From NCBI GenBank assembly GCA_017651645.1, contig JAGCCO010000008.1:1-64000 (forward strand): a DNA stretch of 64,000 bases. The letters are read 5' to 3'. The DNA comes from Bacteroidales bacterium. GTDB taxonomy: Bacteria; Bacteroidota; Bacteroidia; Bacteroidales; F082. Positions 36,403 through 44,407 of the stretch are shown one piece after another; within the stretch, counting starts at the first letter, position 1, and every line of letters starts with the position of its first letter. Under the pieces are notes generated by a model. That model made no database searches. It was given only the letters and a program-made list of their open reading frames with translations, and was not told the origin of the DNA. The position numbers and the translations under genes were made by a program.

Positions 36403-37479
36403 ATGAACGAACTTTTCACCATTGCGGGCCATTTCGTCGACCCGAAAACTATCGAAGACATTGCGCCTTTGGGCAACGGACTCATCAACGACACCTATAA
36501 AATCATCGTCAATGGCCAGCCAAGATATGTGCTGCAACGCATCAACAATGCCGTCTTTACCGATGTCGACATGTTGCAAAACAACATCGAAGCTGTGACG
36601 AATCATATTCGGCAAAAATATGTAGCACAAGGCATTAAGGACGTCAACCGCCGTGTGTTGCATTTCCTGAAGGCCGACACGGGAAAGACCTATATCTTTG
36701 AAAATGAGAAATATTGGCGTGTGATGGACTTCATCGCCGACAGCTACACTTATGAGGCCGTCACGCCAGAATATGCCTATTTTGCAGGTCGTTCCTTCGG
36801 CGATTTCGAGTCATTGCTGTGCGATTTGGAGACACCGATAGGGGAGATCATTCCTGATTTCCATAACATTGAATTCCGTTTGAAGCAATTGGAAGACGCT
36901 GTTGCCGAAGACCGTGTAGGTCAGATGCGCGAGGTTGAGGTCCAGAAATTCGTGGAGAAAATCAGGGAGGCTGCCGATAGGATGTGTTTGGGTGAGCGGC
37001 TCTATCGCGAGGGCAAGTTGCCGAAACGCATCTGCCATTGTGATACAAAGGTGAACAATATGCTCTTCGACAAGGACGGCAACGTGCTCTGTGTCATCGA
37101 TTTGGATACCGTCATGCCGAGTTTCGTCTTCTCTGATTTCGGCGACTTCCTGCGTTCGGCCGCCAACACGGGTGCCGAGGATGACCCCGATTTGGACAAC
37201 ATCCATTTCAACATGGAGGTTTTCAAGGCCTTTGCGAAGGGTTATCTGGAAGGCACCAAATCTTTCCTGTTACCAATTGAGAAGGAGAACCTGCCCTACG
37301 CGGTCACCTTGTTCCCCTACATGCAGGCCGTGCGTTTCCTGACGGATTACATCAACGGCAACACCTATTATAAAATAAGGTATGCTACCCACAATCTGGT
37401 GCGCACACGTGCGCAATGGAGGTTGTTTGAGGAGGCGGAAAAATGTCTGCCAGAAATGAAACAAATGTTGGGTGTGTGA
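36403..37479 (+). CDS. APH-family sugar kinase, NahK (N-acetylhexosamine 1-kinase)-like
   Basis: A 358-residue cytoplasmic kinase with the aminoglycoside-phosphotransferase fold. Sites: GNGLINDTYKI (glycine-rich loop), YVLQRINNAVF with the ATP lysine/arginine region, catalytic loop RICHCDTKVNNMLFD (HxDxxxxN type) and the metal-binding VIDLDTVMP. NahK relatives phosphorylate GlcNAc or GalNAc at C1, which would follow the release of GalNAc by the GH109 enzyme encoded divergently. Start at ATG 36403 (MNELFTIAGHF); a possible TATTTTCG promoter lies about 20 bases upstream. Homoserine- or other small-molecule kinases of the same fold are less likely. Confidence 0.8.
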   Translation: MNELFTIAGHFVDPKTIEDIAPLGNGLINDTYKIIVNGQPRYVLQRINNAVFTDVDMLQNNIEAVTNHIRQKYVAQGIKDVNRRVLHFLKADTGKTYIFENEKYWRVMDFIADSYTYEAVTPEYAYFAGRSFGDFESLLCDLETPIGEIIPDFHNIEFRLKQLEDAVAEDRVGQMREVEVQKFVEKIREAADRMCLGERLYREGKLPKRICHCDTKVNNMLFDKDGNVLCVIDLDTVMPSFVFSDFGDFLRSAANTGAEDDPDLDNIHFNMEVFKAFAKGYLEGTKSFLLPIEKENLPYAVTLFPYMQAVRFLTDYINGNTYYKIRYATHNLVRTRAQWRLFEEAEKCLPEMKQMLGV

Positions 37480-37480
37480 T

Positions 37481-37514
37481 ATTGTAGAGACGCACGGCCG
37501 TGCGTCTCTACAAT
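37481..37514. repeat. Perfect 34-base palindrome ATTGTAGAGACGCACGG/...
   Basis: A 17+17 base perfect inverted repeat with no loop, centred on GGCC. It starts just after the kinase stop codon and ends at the stop codon of the opposite thioredoxin-like gene, so it may terminate both. With a 2-base bulge the stem extends through TGTGAT/ATCACA. It shares GAGACGC ends with the palindrome at 20451. Confidence 0.9.
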
Positions 37515-38239
37515 CACAACACCAATGGTATTTGTTTCGCCCGGATTTTTTTTGCAATGATGCGTTTGTCGCTGTCGAGGACATAGATCAGCGGCGTGGT
37601 TTCGATGTCGTAGAGGTCATACAATTCATCCACACCAATATCGTTGGTATTCATGTCGATGGCCAGTAACATGATTTCGGGATGAATCGTGCACACCGAA
37701 TCCAAATCCTGCCTTTCCTGTTGGCACACATCACAGTCATGGTCGTAGAAGAATAAGACGGTAAATTTGCTTGCAATCGATTGTAAATCAACAGAATCGT
37801 TCAATTGGATTTTAGGTGCTGTGTTAAACAAAGCCAATCGCCTCAGTCGTTCAGCCTTTTCCCGAATTAATGCCAAATTGATTTCATTCAAGTCCTTGAT
37901 TTCCAGTTGGGAGTAGTATTGGTCATAAAGATAGACGAACACCTGGTCCTGGCTCATGTATTCCGGGTGGCGGTATTTCTCCAAGAGATGCCAAAGGATG
38001 AAATCGCGAAGGTTGGTATTGTAGTTGGTCCTGCCAATCAGTCGGTCGATTTCCATAGTGATGGAATCGGGTAGGGGAGCAATCAGTTTGTCGAAGTAGA
38101 AATCGAGTTGTGCGGCAAGCACAGGGTTGTCATCTGTGGGGCCATCGAAGGCTTCGATGCCGTCCCAGAAATGGGCGTTTTGGGTGAAGCCCAGGCTTGA
38201 GACAAGCAACAATAACAGGATGAGCAATTTCGATTTCAT
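37514..38239 (-). CDS. Secreted thioredoxin-like protein (DUF5106-type)
   Basis: A 241-residue protein with signal peptide MKSKLLILLLLLVSSLGF. The first half is helical (FWDGIEAFDGPTDDNPVLAAQLDFYFDKLI) as in the DUF5106 domain found before thioredoxins in Bacteroidota. The second half is a thioredoxin fold: FTVLFFYDHDCDVCQQE with a CDVC active site and TTPLIYVLDSDKRII with the cis-proline. Likely a periplasmic disulfide reductase or a partner in such a chain. Start at ATG 38239, because a perfect -7 box lies 4 bases upstream. Confidence 0.8.
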   Translation of the reverse strand: MKSKLLILLLLLVSSLGFTQNAHFWDGIEAFDGPTDDNPVLAAQLDFYFDKLIAPLPDSITMEIDRLIGRTNYNTNLRDFILWHLLEKYRHPEYMSQDQVFVYLYDQYYSQLEIKDLNEINLALIREKAERLRRLALFNTAPKIQLNDSVDLQSIASKFTVLFFYDHDCDVCQQERQDLDSVCTIHPEIMLLAIDMNTNDIGVDELYDLYDIETTPLIYVLDSDKRIIAKKIRAKQIPLVL

Positions 38240-38243
38240 GGCG

Positions 38244-38251
38244 CAAAAATA
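38244..38251 (-). promoter_or_regulatory. -7 box TATTTTTG of the thioredoxin-like gene
   Basis: Perfect TAnnTTTG on the minus strand only 4 bases from the ATG at 38239, so the transcript would begin at or very near the start codon. The divergent box at 38264 lies back-to-back. Confidence 0.65.
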
Positions 38252-38263
38252 GAAACAATTTCT

Positions 38264-38271
38264 TACATTTG
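38264..38271 (+). promoter_or_regulatory. -7 box TACATTTG of the EEP gene
   Basis: Perfect TAnnTTTG, 22 bases before ATG 38294. It supports the start upstream of the repeat element, so the element is translated. Confidence 0.75.
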
Positions 38272-38293
38272 CAGCGGAAACAGAAGTGTGGTT

Positions 38294-39433
38294 ATGGATA
38301 TTTATCACAAAACCTTCAAAACACGCAAAACTTCTTTGCGAGAAGTGGCGGCTACACAACCGTGTCGCCGCCGGAAAGCCGCCGGTTGGCAGCTTTCCTG
38401 CACTATTTTTGTTTTGTTAGGTTTTGTATGTTTTGTTCCAATAAAAACTGTTAGGGCCCAAGATCCCATCCGCGTCGCCTTCTGGAACATGGAGAATTTC
38501 TTCGATCCCTTTGTGGACAGCACTAAGATCTACAACGCTTTCACTGAGGATGGCATGCAGCATTGGACCAAAACTCGTTTCTACCGCAAACGCAACAACA
38601 TGTACAAGGCGATTCTGGCTATGTCGGAGAACCGACCTTTGGGCATCTTAGGCATGTGCGAGGTGGAAAACGAGTATGTACTGAGCGCTCTTTTTGAGCA
38701 GACACCTTTGAAGAAGCATAACTACCGCTGGGTGCATTACGAAGGCCCCGACAAGCGCGGCATCGACCCGGCTATTGTGTATTCCATCGACCATTTCCAG
38801 CTGGTGGAGAGCGCCGTGTTTCCGTATTACAACCCTGAGGATACGGCCTATCATTCAAGGGATATCTTGTATGCCAAGTTTGTTGACAAACAAAATGATA
38901 CATTACACATCTTCGTCAACCACTGGCCCAGCCGTTACAGCGGCGAGCTGGAAACGGTGGGCTCGCGCTCATGTTCGGCAGCGATTCTGCGTGCCAAGGT
39001 GGATTCCATCGTGGCTTCAGCCCCCGAAGGCTACCAGCCCAAAGTCATCATGATGGGCGATTTGAACGACAGTCCCACTGATCCAAGTGTCTACGACGTG
39101 CTTCGGGCGCGGCATCCCAGCGAGTGGGAAGAGGGTTGCCTCATCAACTTGTTTGGCAAAAACGATGGTTTGTGTTTTGAAGGCACGCTGAAACACCAAG
39201 CCGACTGGCAGATTTTCGACCAAATCATCGTCACGTCTGGTGTGATGGGCGATAGGGAAGGGCTTCATTACCAAGAAGGTAGTGCCCGCATCTTCCATGC
39301 CGACTTCATGTTGGAGGACGACGAAACCTATCACGGCAAGAAATTGTTCCGCACCTACGTCGGCCCTAAGTATTTCGGCGGCTTCAGCGACCATCTTCCA
39401 GTATACATTGATTTAATTAGGAATGCTGAATGA
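38294..39433 (+). CDS. Secreted endonuclease/exonuclease/phosphatase-family protein
   Basis: A 379-residue protein whose catalytic domain starts at IRVAFWNMENFFDPF (about residue 58), typical of the DNase I/EEP fold; MCEVENEYVL has the metal-binding glutamate, VNHWPSR the catalytic histidine region, MMGDLNDSPTD the Asp/Asn pair, and SDHLPVYIDL the last His. It hydrolyses phosphodiester or phosphate bonds outside the cytoplasm. The N-terminal 57 residues are odd: a long basic stretch, then a hydrophobic core (TIFVLLGFVCFV) ending TVRAQ, all encoded by a dispersed two-hairpin element. The stop codon lies in a heptamer array. Confidence 0.85.
   Translation: MDIYHKTFKTRKTSLREVAATQPCRRRKAAGWQLSCTIFVLLGFVCFVPIKTVRAQDPIRVAFWNMENFFDPFVDSTKIYNAFTEDGMQHWTKTRFYRKRNNMYKAILAMSENRPLGILGMCEVENEYVLSALFEQTPLKKHNYRWVHYEGPDKRGIDPAIVYSIDHFQLVESAVFPYYNPEDTAYHSRDILYAKFVDKQNDTLHIFVNHWPSRYSGELETVGSRSCSAAILRAKVDSIVASAPEGYQPKVIMMGDLNDSPTDPSVYDVLRARHPSEWEEGCLINLFGKNDGLCFEGTLKHQADWQIFDQIIVTSGVMGDREGLHYQEGSARIFHADFMLEDDETYHGKKLFRTYVGPKYFGGFSDHLPVYIDLIRNAE
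38307..38436 (+). repeat. Two-hairpin dispersed element, copy 2 (inside a coding sequence)
   Basis: Counterpart of 5041-5162. The left arm contains GCAAAACTT (38325-38333). Hairpin A: GGCGGC-T-ACAC / AACC / GTGT-C-GCCGCC (38347-38372). Hairpin B: GGAAAGC-C-GCC / GGTT / GGC-A-GCTTTCC (38373-38398). The T-rich right arm (38404-38436) has several GTTTTG blocks. Compared with copy 1, the loop AACC is identical and both strands of hairpin A change in step. Here the element is translated as the N-terminus of the EEP protein. Confidence 0.8.
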
Positions 39434-39541
39434 GGAATGCTGAATGATCCTTAACGCCAATTTCTCATTCAGCATTAACTTCGTTGAATCTTCGATTTCA
39501 TAATACAGCATTCAGCATTCAAAATAATTCCCTACTTTTGC
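39419..39541. repeat. Heptamer hairpin and inverted 78-base repeat, copy A
   Basis: It starts with GAATGCT/GAATGAG units (39421-39448, including the TGA stop of the EEP gene) and continues to a region (39464-39541) that on the minus strand matches 55991-56068 with one mismatch in 78. The right end contains the -7 box CTACTTTTG of the EamA gene. The inner CATTCAGCATTAAC pairs with the leading AATGCTGAATG units. Confidence 0.9.
39533..39540 (+). promoter_or_regulatory. -7 box TACTTTTG of the EamA gene
   Basis: Perfect TAnnTTTG, 22 bases before ATG 39563. It lies within the dispersed 78-base repeat. Confidence 0.78.
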
Positions 39542-39562
39542 GGCTCCAAAATAATACACACC

Positions 39563-40468
39563 ATGTGGGTAACCCTATCATTAATTTCAGCCTTCCTGTT
39601 GGGCTTCTACGACATCTTCAAGAAACAGACTGTCGTCGGCAATGCCATCATCCCCGTGTTGTTTTACAGCACATTGATCAGTGGCTTGATGTTTCTTCCT
39701 TTTGTCTTGCTTTCTCAATTCAAACCTTACATTTTTGAGGGGGAGTTTATGCAGAAGCTCTATATCGAACCGTTGACTTCGCGCCAACATCTGCTCATCT
39801 TGGGCAAGACGGCCCTCATCCTCTGTTCATGGATGTTCAGTTACTCGGCCATGAAGCACTTGCCCATCACTGTGGTGGGACCTGTCAACCAGTTGCGTCC
39901 AGCCATCACGGTCATCCTGATGTTTTGCGTTTTTCATGAGAGTCTGACCTGGCTGCAAGGGACGGGCGTGGTTCTGGCCATCATATCGTTCTACTTTATG
40001 AACCGTTCGGGTAAGTTGGAGGGTATCAATTTCAAGTCGGACAAATGGGTGTATATGTTGCTCGGCTCGGCGGTTTTGGTGGCTTTGAGCGGCGTTTACG
40101 ACAAGTTCCTGCTCAGCAAGGAAAACATCTCGCCTTCCACCATCCAGGCCTGGTACACCATATACGACTTCCTCATGATGGCCTTGCTATTCCTTTTTAT
40201 TTGGCTTCCTAAGCGTAAGGCTAATCCATTCGAATGGCGTTGGGGCATCGTGGCCATGGCCGTTTTCGTTACCGTGGCCGATGTCATTTACCTCACAGGA
40301 TTGAAGCAGGAGGCCGCCGTGGTGGTAATCATACCTCTTATATTATATGGCGTACGTCTTATCGTTTCGTTCGTCTACGGCATCTTCGGCTTCAAGGAGC
40401 AGAACATCCGCAGCAAGATCATCCCGCTTTTGATGGTTTTGGCGGCTTTGGTATGCCTTTGCATTTAA
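39563..40468 (+). CDS. EamA/DMT-family transporter
   Basis: A 301-residue inner-membrane protein with about ten hydrophobic helices in two EamA halves. Motifs are LLGFYDIFKKQTV at the start, YSAMKHLPITVVGPVNQLRPAITVILMFCVFHESLTWLQGTGVVLAIISFYFM (end of first half, split here by family convention) and the second-half ALSGVYDKFLLSK. Family members export amino acids, sugars or metabolites; substrate unknown. ATG 39563 follows the -7 box inside the repeat at 39464-39541. Confidence 0.82.
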   Translation: MWVTLSLISAFLLGFYDIFKKQTVVGNAIIPVLFYSTLISGLMFLPFVLLSQFKPYIFEGEFMQKLYIEPLTSRQHLLILGKTALILCSWMFSYSAMKHLPITVVGPVNQLRPAITVILMFCVFHESLTWLQGTGVVLAIISFYFMNRSGKLEGINFKSDKWVYMLLGSAVLVALSGVYDKFLLSKENISPSTIQAWYTIYDFLMMALLFLFIWLPKRKANPFEWRWGIVAMAVFVTVADVIYLTGLKQEAAVVVIIPLILYGVRLIVSFVYGIFGFKEQNIRSKIIPLLMVLAALVCLCI

Positions 40469-40531
40469 TTGAAAATACTTTTTGAAAAAACTTTCTTTTC
40501 TATCAAAAGTCGGGCGGATATGAAAAATTCC

Positions 40532-40539
40532 TATATTTG
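40532..40539 (+). promoter_or_regulatory. -7 box TATATTTG of the acyl-CoA synthetase gene
   Basis: Perfect TAnnTTTG, 32 bases before ATG 40572. It rules out an earlier in-frame GTG at 40539 that overlaps it. Confidence 0.78.
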
Positions 40540-40571
40540 TGCCCAAGTTTGGAATTGAAAACGATTTGAAT

Positions 40572-42341
40572 ATGGAAATAAAAAGAGTTTTTGACCTTCT
40601 TCAGAATTATGTGGAGAAGTACCCTAACCAGCAGGTGGCCCTCGCTGGGAAAAAGAATGGGCAATGGGTGAATTACAGTTCACAATCATATAAGGAACAC
40701 GCTGATGCATTGAGTTATGCCCTCATCGAGTTAGGCATAGAGAAAGGCGACAAAGTCGCCATGATTCTCACCAACCGTCCCGAGTGGAACATGCTCGACA
40801 TGGCCATCAGCCAGGTGGGCGCCATCAACGTGCCTGTTTATCCTACCATCAGCGAGGAGGACTACCGATACATCCTTCACGACTGCGATGCCAAAATGGT
40901 CATCATCGACGGCCTCAGCGTGATGAACAAAGTGACCAACATCCTTCCTGACGCACCCAATGTCAAGATGGTGTATACCATGGTTGACCGTGAGAAATAT
41001 CCCTATTTCGACCAGATGCTCCAACTGGGTAGGGAACATTCTCATGCGGAAGAGCTTGAACAACGCAAGGCTGCCGTCGACGAGATGGACTGCGCCACCA
41101 TCATCTACACTTCGGGCACCACAGGTACACCTAAGGGCGTGATGCTCTCGCACCATAACCTGATGAACCAGTTCCCGAACTTCCATTACACCATCAGCGA
41201 CACGTCTAACAAGGCCTTCAGCTTCCTGCCTGTGTGCCATGCCTACGAACGTGCGTTGAACTATTGCTACCAGTATCGCGGCATGTCAATCTACTATGCC
41301 GAGAGTTTGGGTACCATCGCCAGCGATATGCGCGAGATTCATCCGACGATGATGTGCGCCGTGCCGCGTGTGCTTGAGCGTTTCTACGACGCCATCTACC
41401 AATCGGGTAAGAAGCAGAAGGGCATCGCCAGGGCTATCTTCTTCTGGGCCTTGCACCTAGGCGAACGCTATAAGATTGATGCCACTAATCGCAACTGGTT
41501 CTATGACAAGAAACTGGCCATTGCCGACAAGTTGGTCTACAGCAAGATCAGAGCCAACATCGGCGCTGAGAACTTCGACATCATCGTGTCGGGTGCCGCC
41601 GCCATCTCGCAGAAGATCGCGGGCTTCTTCTCAGCCATCAAGATGCCGGTCTTCGAAGGCTATGGCCTCACCGAGACCTCTCCCGTCATCGCCGTCAGCA
41701 ACCGCAACCCGCACGGCCGCGAAGTGGGCTATGTGGGTCAGCCGCTGCCTGGCACCGAGGTGAAGATTGCAGATAGTGGCGAGATTCTCTGCCGTGGCCA
41801 CAATGTGATGATGGGCTACTATAAACATCCTGAACTGACCAAGGAAGTCATCGACGAGGAGGGTTGGTTCCACACGGGCGACATGGGTGAGTTCAACCAA
41901 TATAACCAGCTGAAGATCACGGGCCGCATCAAGAGCCTCTTCAAGACCTCGGGTGGCAAGTACATCAACCCCGATGTCATTGAAGCCAAGTTCTGTTCCT
42001 CCAAGCTGATTGAACAAATCTTGGTGGTGGGCGAGAACCAGAAGTTCGCCGGTGCCCTCATCATCCCGAGCTTCACCGACTTGAAGGCCTGGTGCCTCGA
42101 GGAGAAGATCCCTTATACAACCAACGCCGAGATGATTCAAAATCCTGAGGTGCTGAAACGTTTTGCCAAGGAAGTCAATGAGCTGAACAAGGGCTTGGGT
42201 GAGACCGAGAAGATCAAGAAGCACGTGTTGCTCGCCGACGAATGGAGTATCGCCAACGGCCTGCTTACCCCGACGTTGAAAGCCAAACGTAAGGTCATCA
42301 CTGCCAAGTACAAGGACGTCATCGATAAGATGTTTGCCTGA
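40572..42341 (+). CDS. Long-chain acyl-CoA synthetase (AMP-forming, FadD-type)
   Basis: A 589-residue adenylate-forming enzyme activating fatty acids with ATP and CoA. Motifs: TIIYTSGTTGTPKGVMLSH (P-loop/A3), SFLPVCHAYERA, the linker EGYGLTETSPVIAVSN, HTGDMGEFNQYNQLKITGRIKSLFKTSGGKYINP (A7/A8, with the hinge aspartate) and a C-terminal lid with TLKAKRKVITAKYKDVI including the catalytic lysine. The subgroup with YNWLHLGER-type insertion (here FWALHLGERYKID) is the Bacteroidota long-chain form. ATG 40572 is the start. It is probably peripheral to the inner membrane. Confidence 0.93.
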   Translation: MEIKRVFDLLQNYVEKYPNQQVALAGKKNGQWVNYSSQSYKEHADALSYALIELGIEKGDKVAMILTNRPEWNMLDMAISQVGAINVPVYPTISEEDYRYILHDCDAKMVIIDGLSVMNKVTNILPDAPNVKMVYTMVDREKYPYFDQMLQLGREHSHAEELEQRKAAVDEMDCATIIYTSGTTGTPKGVMLSHHNLMNQFPNFHYTISDTSNKAFSFLPVCHAYERALNYCYQYRGMSIYYAESLGTIASDMREIHPTMMCAVPRVLERFYDAIYQSGKKQKGIARAIFFWALHLGERYKIDATNRNWFYDKKLAIADKLVYSKIRANIGAENFDIIVSGAAAISQKIAGFFSAIKMPVFEGYGLTETSPVIAVSNRNPHGREVGYVGQPLPGTEVKIADSGEILCRGHNVMMGYYKHPELTKEVIDEEGWFHTGDMGEFNQYNQLKITGRIKSLFKTSGGKYINPDVIEAKFCSSKLIEQILVVGENQKFAGALIIPSFTDLKAWCLEEKIPYTTNAEMIQNPEVLKRFAKEVNELNKGLGETEKIKKHVLLADEWSIANGLLTPTLKAKRKVITAKYKDVIDKMFA

Positions 42342-42348
42342 TTTTGCT

Positions 42349-42356
42349 TACCTTTG
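42349..42356 (+). promoter_or_regulatory. -7 box TACCTTTG of the BatA-type gene
   Basis: Perfect TAnnTTTG, 18 bases before ATG 42375 and right after the preceding stop codon. Confidence 0.75.
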
Positions 42357-42374
42357 CAGCCTCATTCATAGGAT

Positions 42375-44399
42375 ATGCGGTTTCTCTATCCCAATATGCT
42401 ATGGGGCCTGTTCGCCCTGCTGATTCCCATTATTATCCACCTGTTCAACTTCAGGCGGCATAAGTTGGTGTATTTCAGTAATACGGCAGTACTACGTTCC
42501 ATCCAGCAGGAGAATGCCAAGACTCGTAAGTTGAAATATCTCGTCACGCTATTGCTGCGTTGCCTGTTCATCGCCGCTTTGGTGATGGCGTTTGCTTTTC
42601 CATATCATCCTGAAAAACAGTTGAATGTCAACACGGAGAATAATCTCGTTGGCATCTACATCGACAATTCAATGAGCATGAAAGGGCAGTCGCAGCGCAC
42701 TACTTTGATTGAGGATGCTCGGCAATCGGCGCGTGATCTGGTGCACAAGCTCAATCCCTCCAACCGTTACCTGCTGATGACCAACAGCTTCGAGGTCCAA
42801 AACGAGTATCCAATGAATCAGGAGGAGATGCTTGACCAGCTTGACCGCATGAATCTCGACGGCGCACCTGTGCCGATGGGTGAGGTGATAGACCGCTTCG
42901 GGATGTTGGCCAAACAACATAGCTTTGCCACCACGACCTTGTTTGCCTATTCCGATTTCCAAAGAAATACCTTCGATCTCACTGCGGCTAAAGCCGACAC
43001 CGCCATGCAAGTGGTGGTGGTGCCCATGACACCCGAATTCAAGACCAACCTTTACATCGATTCTGTATGGCTAGCTTCGCCTGTGGTGCAGCCTGGTCTT
43101 ACTAACGACCTCAATGTACGTGTCGTCAATCAAGGCGATAAGGAGGTGAAGGGCCTGCCCGTCACATTCACGATGAACGGTACGATGGCGGCTTCCACGA
43201 CGGTCGACTTGGAGAAAAACGGCACACAGGAGGTCGTCATGCAATTTGTGGTGGACGGCACGGGCGACCAACGCTGTAGCGTGTCGCTGAATGACCATCC
43301 CATCACCTTTGACGACACTTACGACTTCGTTTTGGGCGTGAGACCGAGCCTCTCCGTGGTGGAGTTGGGCAATGAGGCAACTAGTTGTGCTTTGCTCTTC
43401 GAAGACGATGAACAGTTCCGCTACACGCTGATGGAGCCTTCACGCTTCGACCTGGACCAGCTTGCCAAAGCCCAGTTCATCATCGTCAACGAGACGGCCA
43501 AACTCAACGAGACCTTGCAGCAGACCCTATTGAATTGTGTCAGTGATGGTGCCGCGATGCTGGTGTTCCCATCAAAGAACGACCCAAAGAACAATGCCTT
43601 TCTATTGAACAAGCTGGGGCTTTCGGTAATGGAACTCGATACCAATGCCACGGTGGCTCAGGATTTGGCCTTGCGACATGAGTTCTTCAGCGATATCATC
43701 CTCGACATGCCTCAACATGCTGACCTGCCTAAGGTGAAGCAACATCTGCGCATGAGAAGCAATGGCATCCCGAACACCTTGCTTATCCTTCAGAACGGTG
43801 ACCCGATGCTGTATTCCGAGACTGTGGGGCAGGGACAGGCCTTCATTATGGGCACTACTCTCGACCCGAAATGGAGCGACCTTGCCGACCATTCGCTCTT
43901 TGTACCGATGATGGTCAAGATGGCGCTGCTTGGTGGACAACTGAGCAGGCTTTCCTACACGATTGGTCAGGATAAGATGTTGGTCTTGAACGACATGAGT
44001 CTTGAAGGCGACCATCGTTTCCTGTTCGCTGATGCCAACCGCAGCTTTGAGCAGATGCCGGCCTCGGAAGTACGTAATGGTAAGGTCTATCTTTACCTGA
44101 ACGACAATCTGCCCTCTGCGGGCTTCTATGACCTTTTGGTCAACGACAGCGTGAACCGCGTGACGGCTTGGAACGAAAGCCGTGTGGAGTCGCGCATGGA
44201 CTTCGTGGACCGTGAAGAGGTGAGTAAGGCTTTTAGCAAAGCCGGTTTCGATGTGGCCGCTGTCTTAGACACTTCCGATTTCGCCAACGCCGACTTGGTG
44301 GAAGCTATGGCGCACCAATCCTCGCAGTGGAAGCTCTTTGCTTTGATTGCCTTGCTGGCTTTGCTGGGCGAGATAGCAGTGCTGCGTTTTTGGAAATAA
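42375..44399 (+). CDS. BatA-domain membrane protein (vWA-like)
   Basis: A 674-residue protein. The N-terminal 80 residues (MRFLYPNMLWGLFALLIPIIIHLFNFRRHKLVYFSNTAVLRS, then a second helix) are the BatA double-transmembrane region. A vWA-like domain with IYIDNSMSMKGQSQRT (a MIDAS-like DxSxS, here DNSMS) follows, then beta-rich domains and a final C-terminal helix (LFALIALLALLGEIAVLRF). Such Bacteroidota proteins are usually encoded with other Bat genes but this one is alone. The role is unknown beyond envelope or stress association in the Bat group. Confidence 0.82.
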   Translation: MRFLYPNMLWGLFALLIPIIIHLFNFRRHKLVYFSNTAVLRSIQQENAKTRKLKYLVTLLLRCLFIAALVMAFAFPYHPEKQLNVNTENNLVGIYIDNSMSMKGQSQRTTLIEDARQSARDLVHKLNPSNRYLLMTNSFEVQNEYPMNQEEMLDQLDRMNLDGAPVPMGEVIDRFGMLAKQHSFATTTLFAYSDFQRNTFDLTAAKADTAMQVVVVPMTPEFKTNLYIDSVWLASPVVQPGLTNDLNVRVVNQGDKEVKGLPVTFTMNGTMAASTTVDLEKNGTQEVVMQFVVDGTGDQRCSVSLNDHPITFDDTYDFVLGVRPSLSVVELGNEATSCALLFEDDEQFRYTLMEPSRFDLDQLAKAQFIIVNETAKLNETLQQTLLNCVSDGAAMLVFPSKNDPKNNAFLLNKLGLSVMELDTNATVAQDLALRHEFFSDIILDMPQHADLPKVKQHLRMRSNGIPNTLLILQNGDPMLYSETVGQGQAFIMGTTLDPKWSDLADHSLFVPMMVKMALLGGQLSRLSYTIGQDKMLVLNDMSLEGDHRFLFADANRSFEQMPASEVRNGKVYLYLNDNLPSAGFYDLLVNDSVNRVTAWNESRVESRMDFVDREEVSKAFSKAGFDVAAVLDTSDFANADLVEAMAHQSSQWKLFALIALLALLGEIAVLRFWK

Positions 44400-44407
44400 G
44401 GGAAGGA

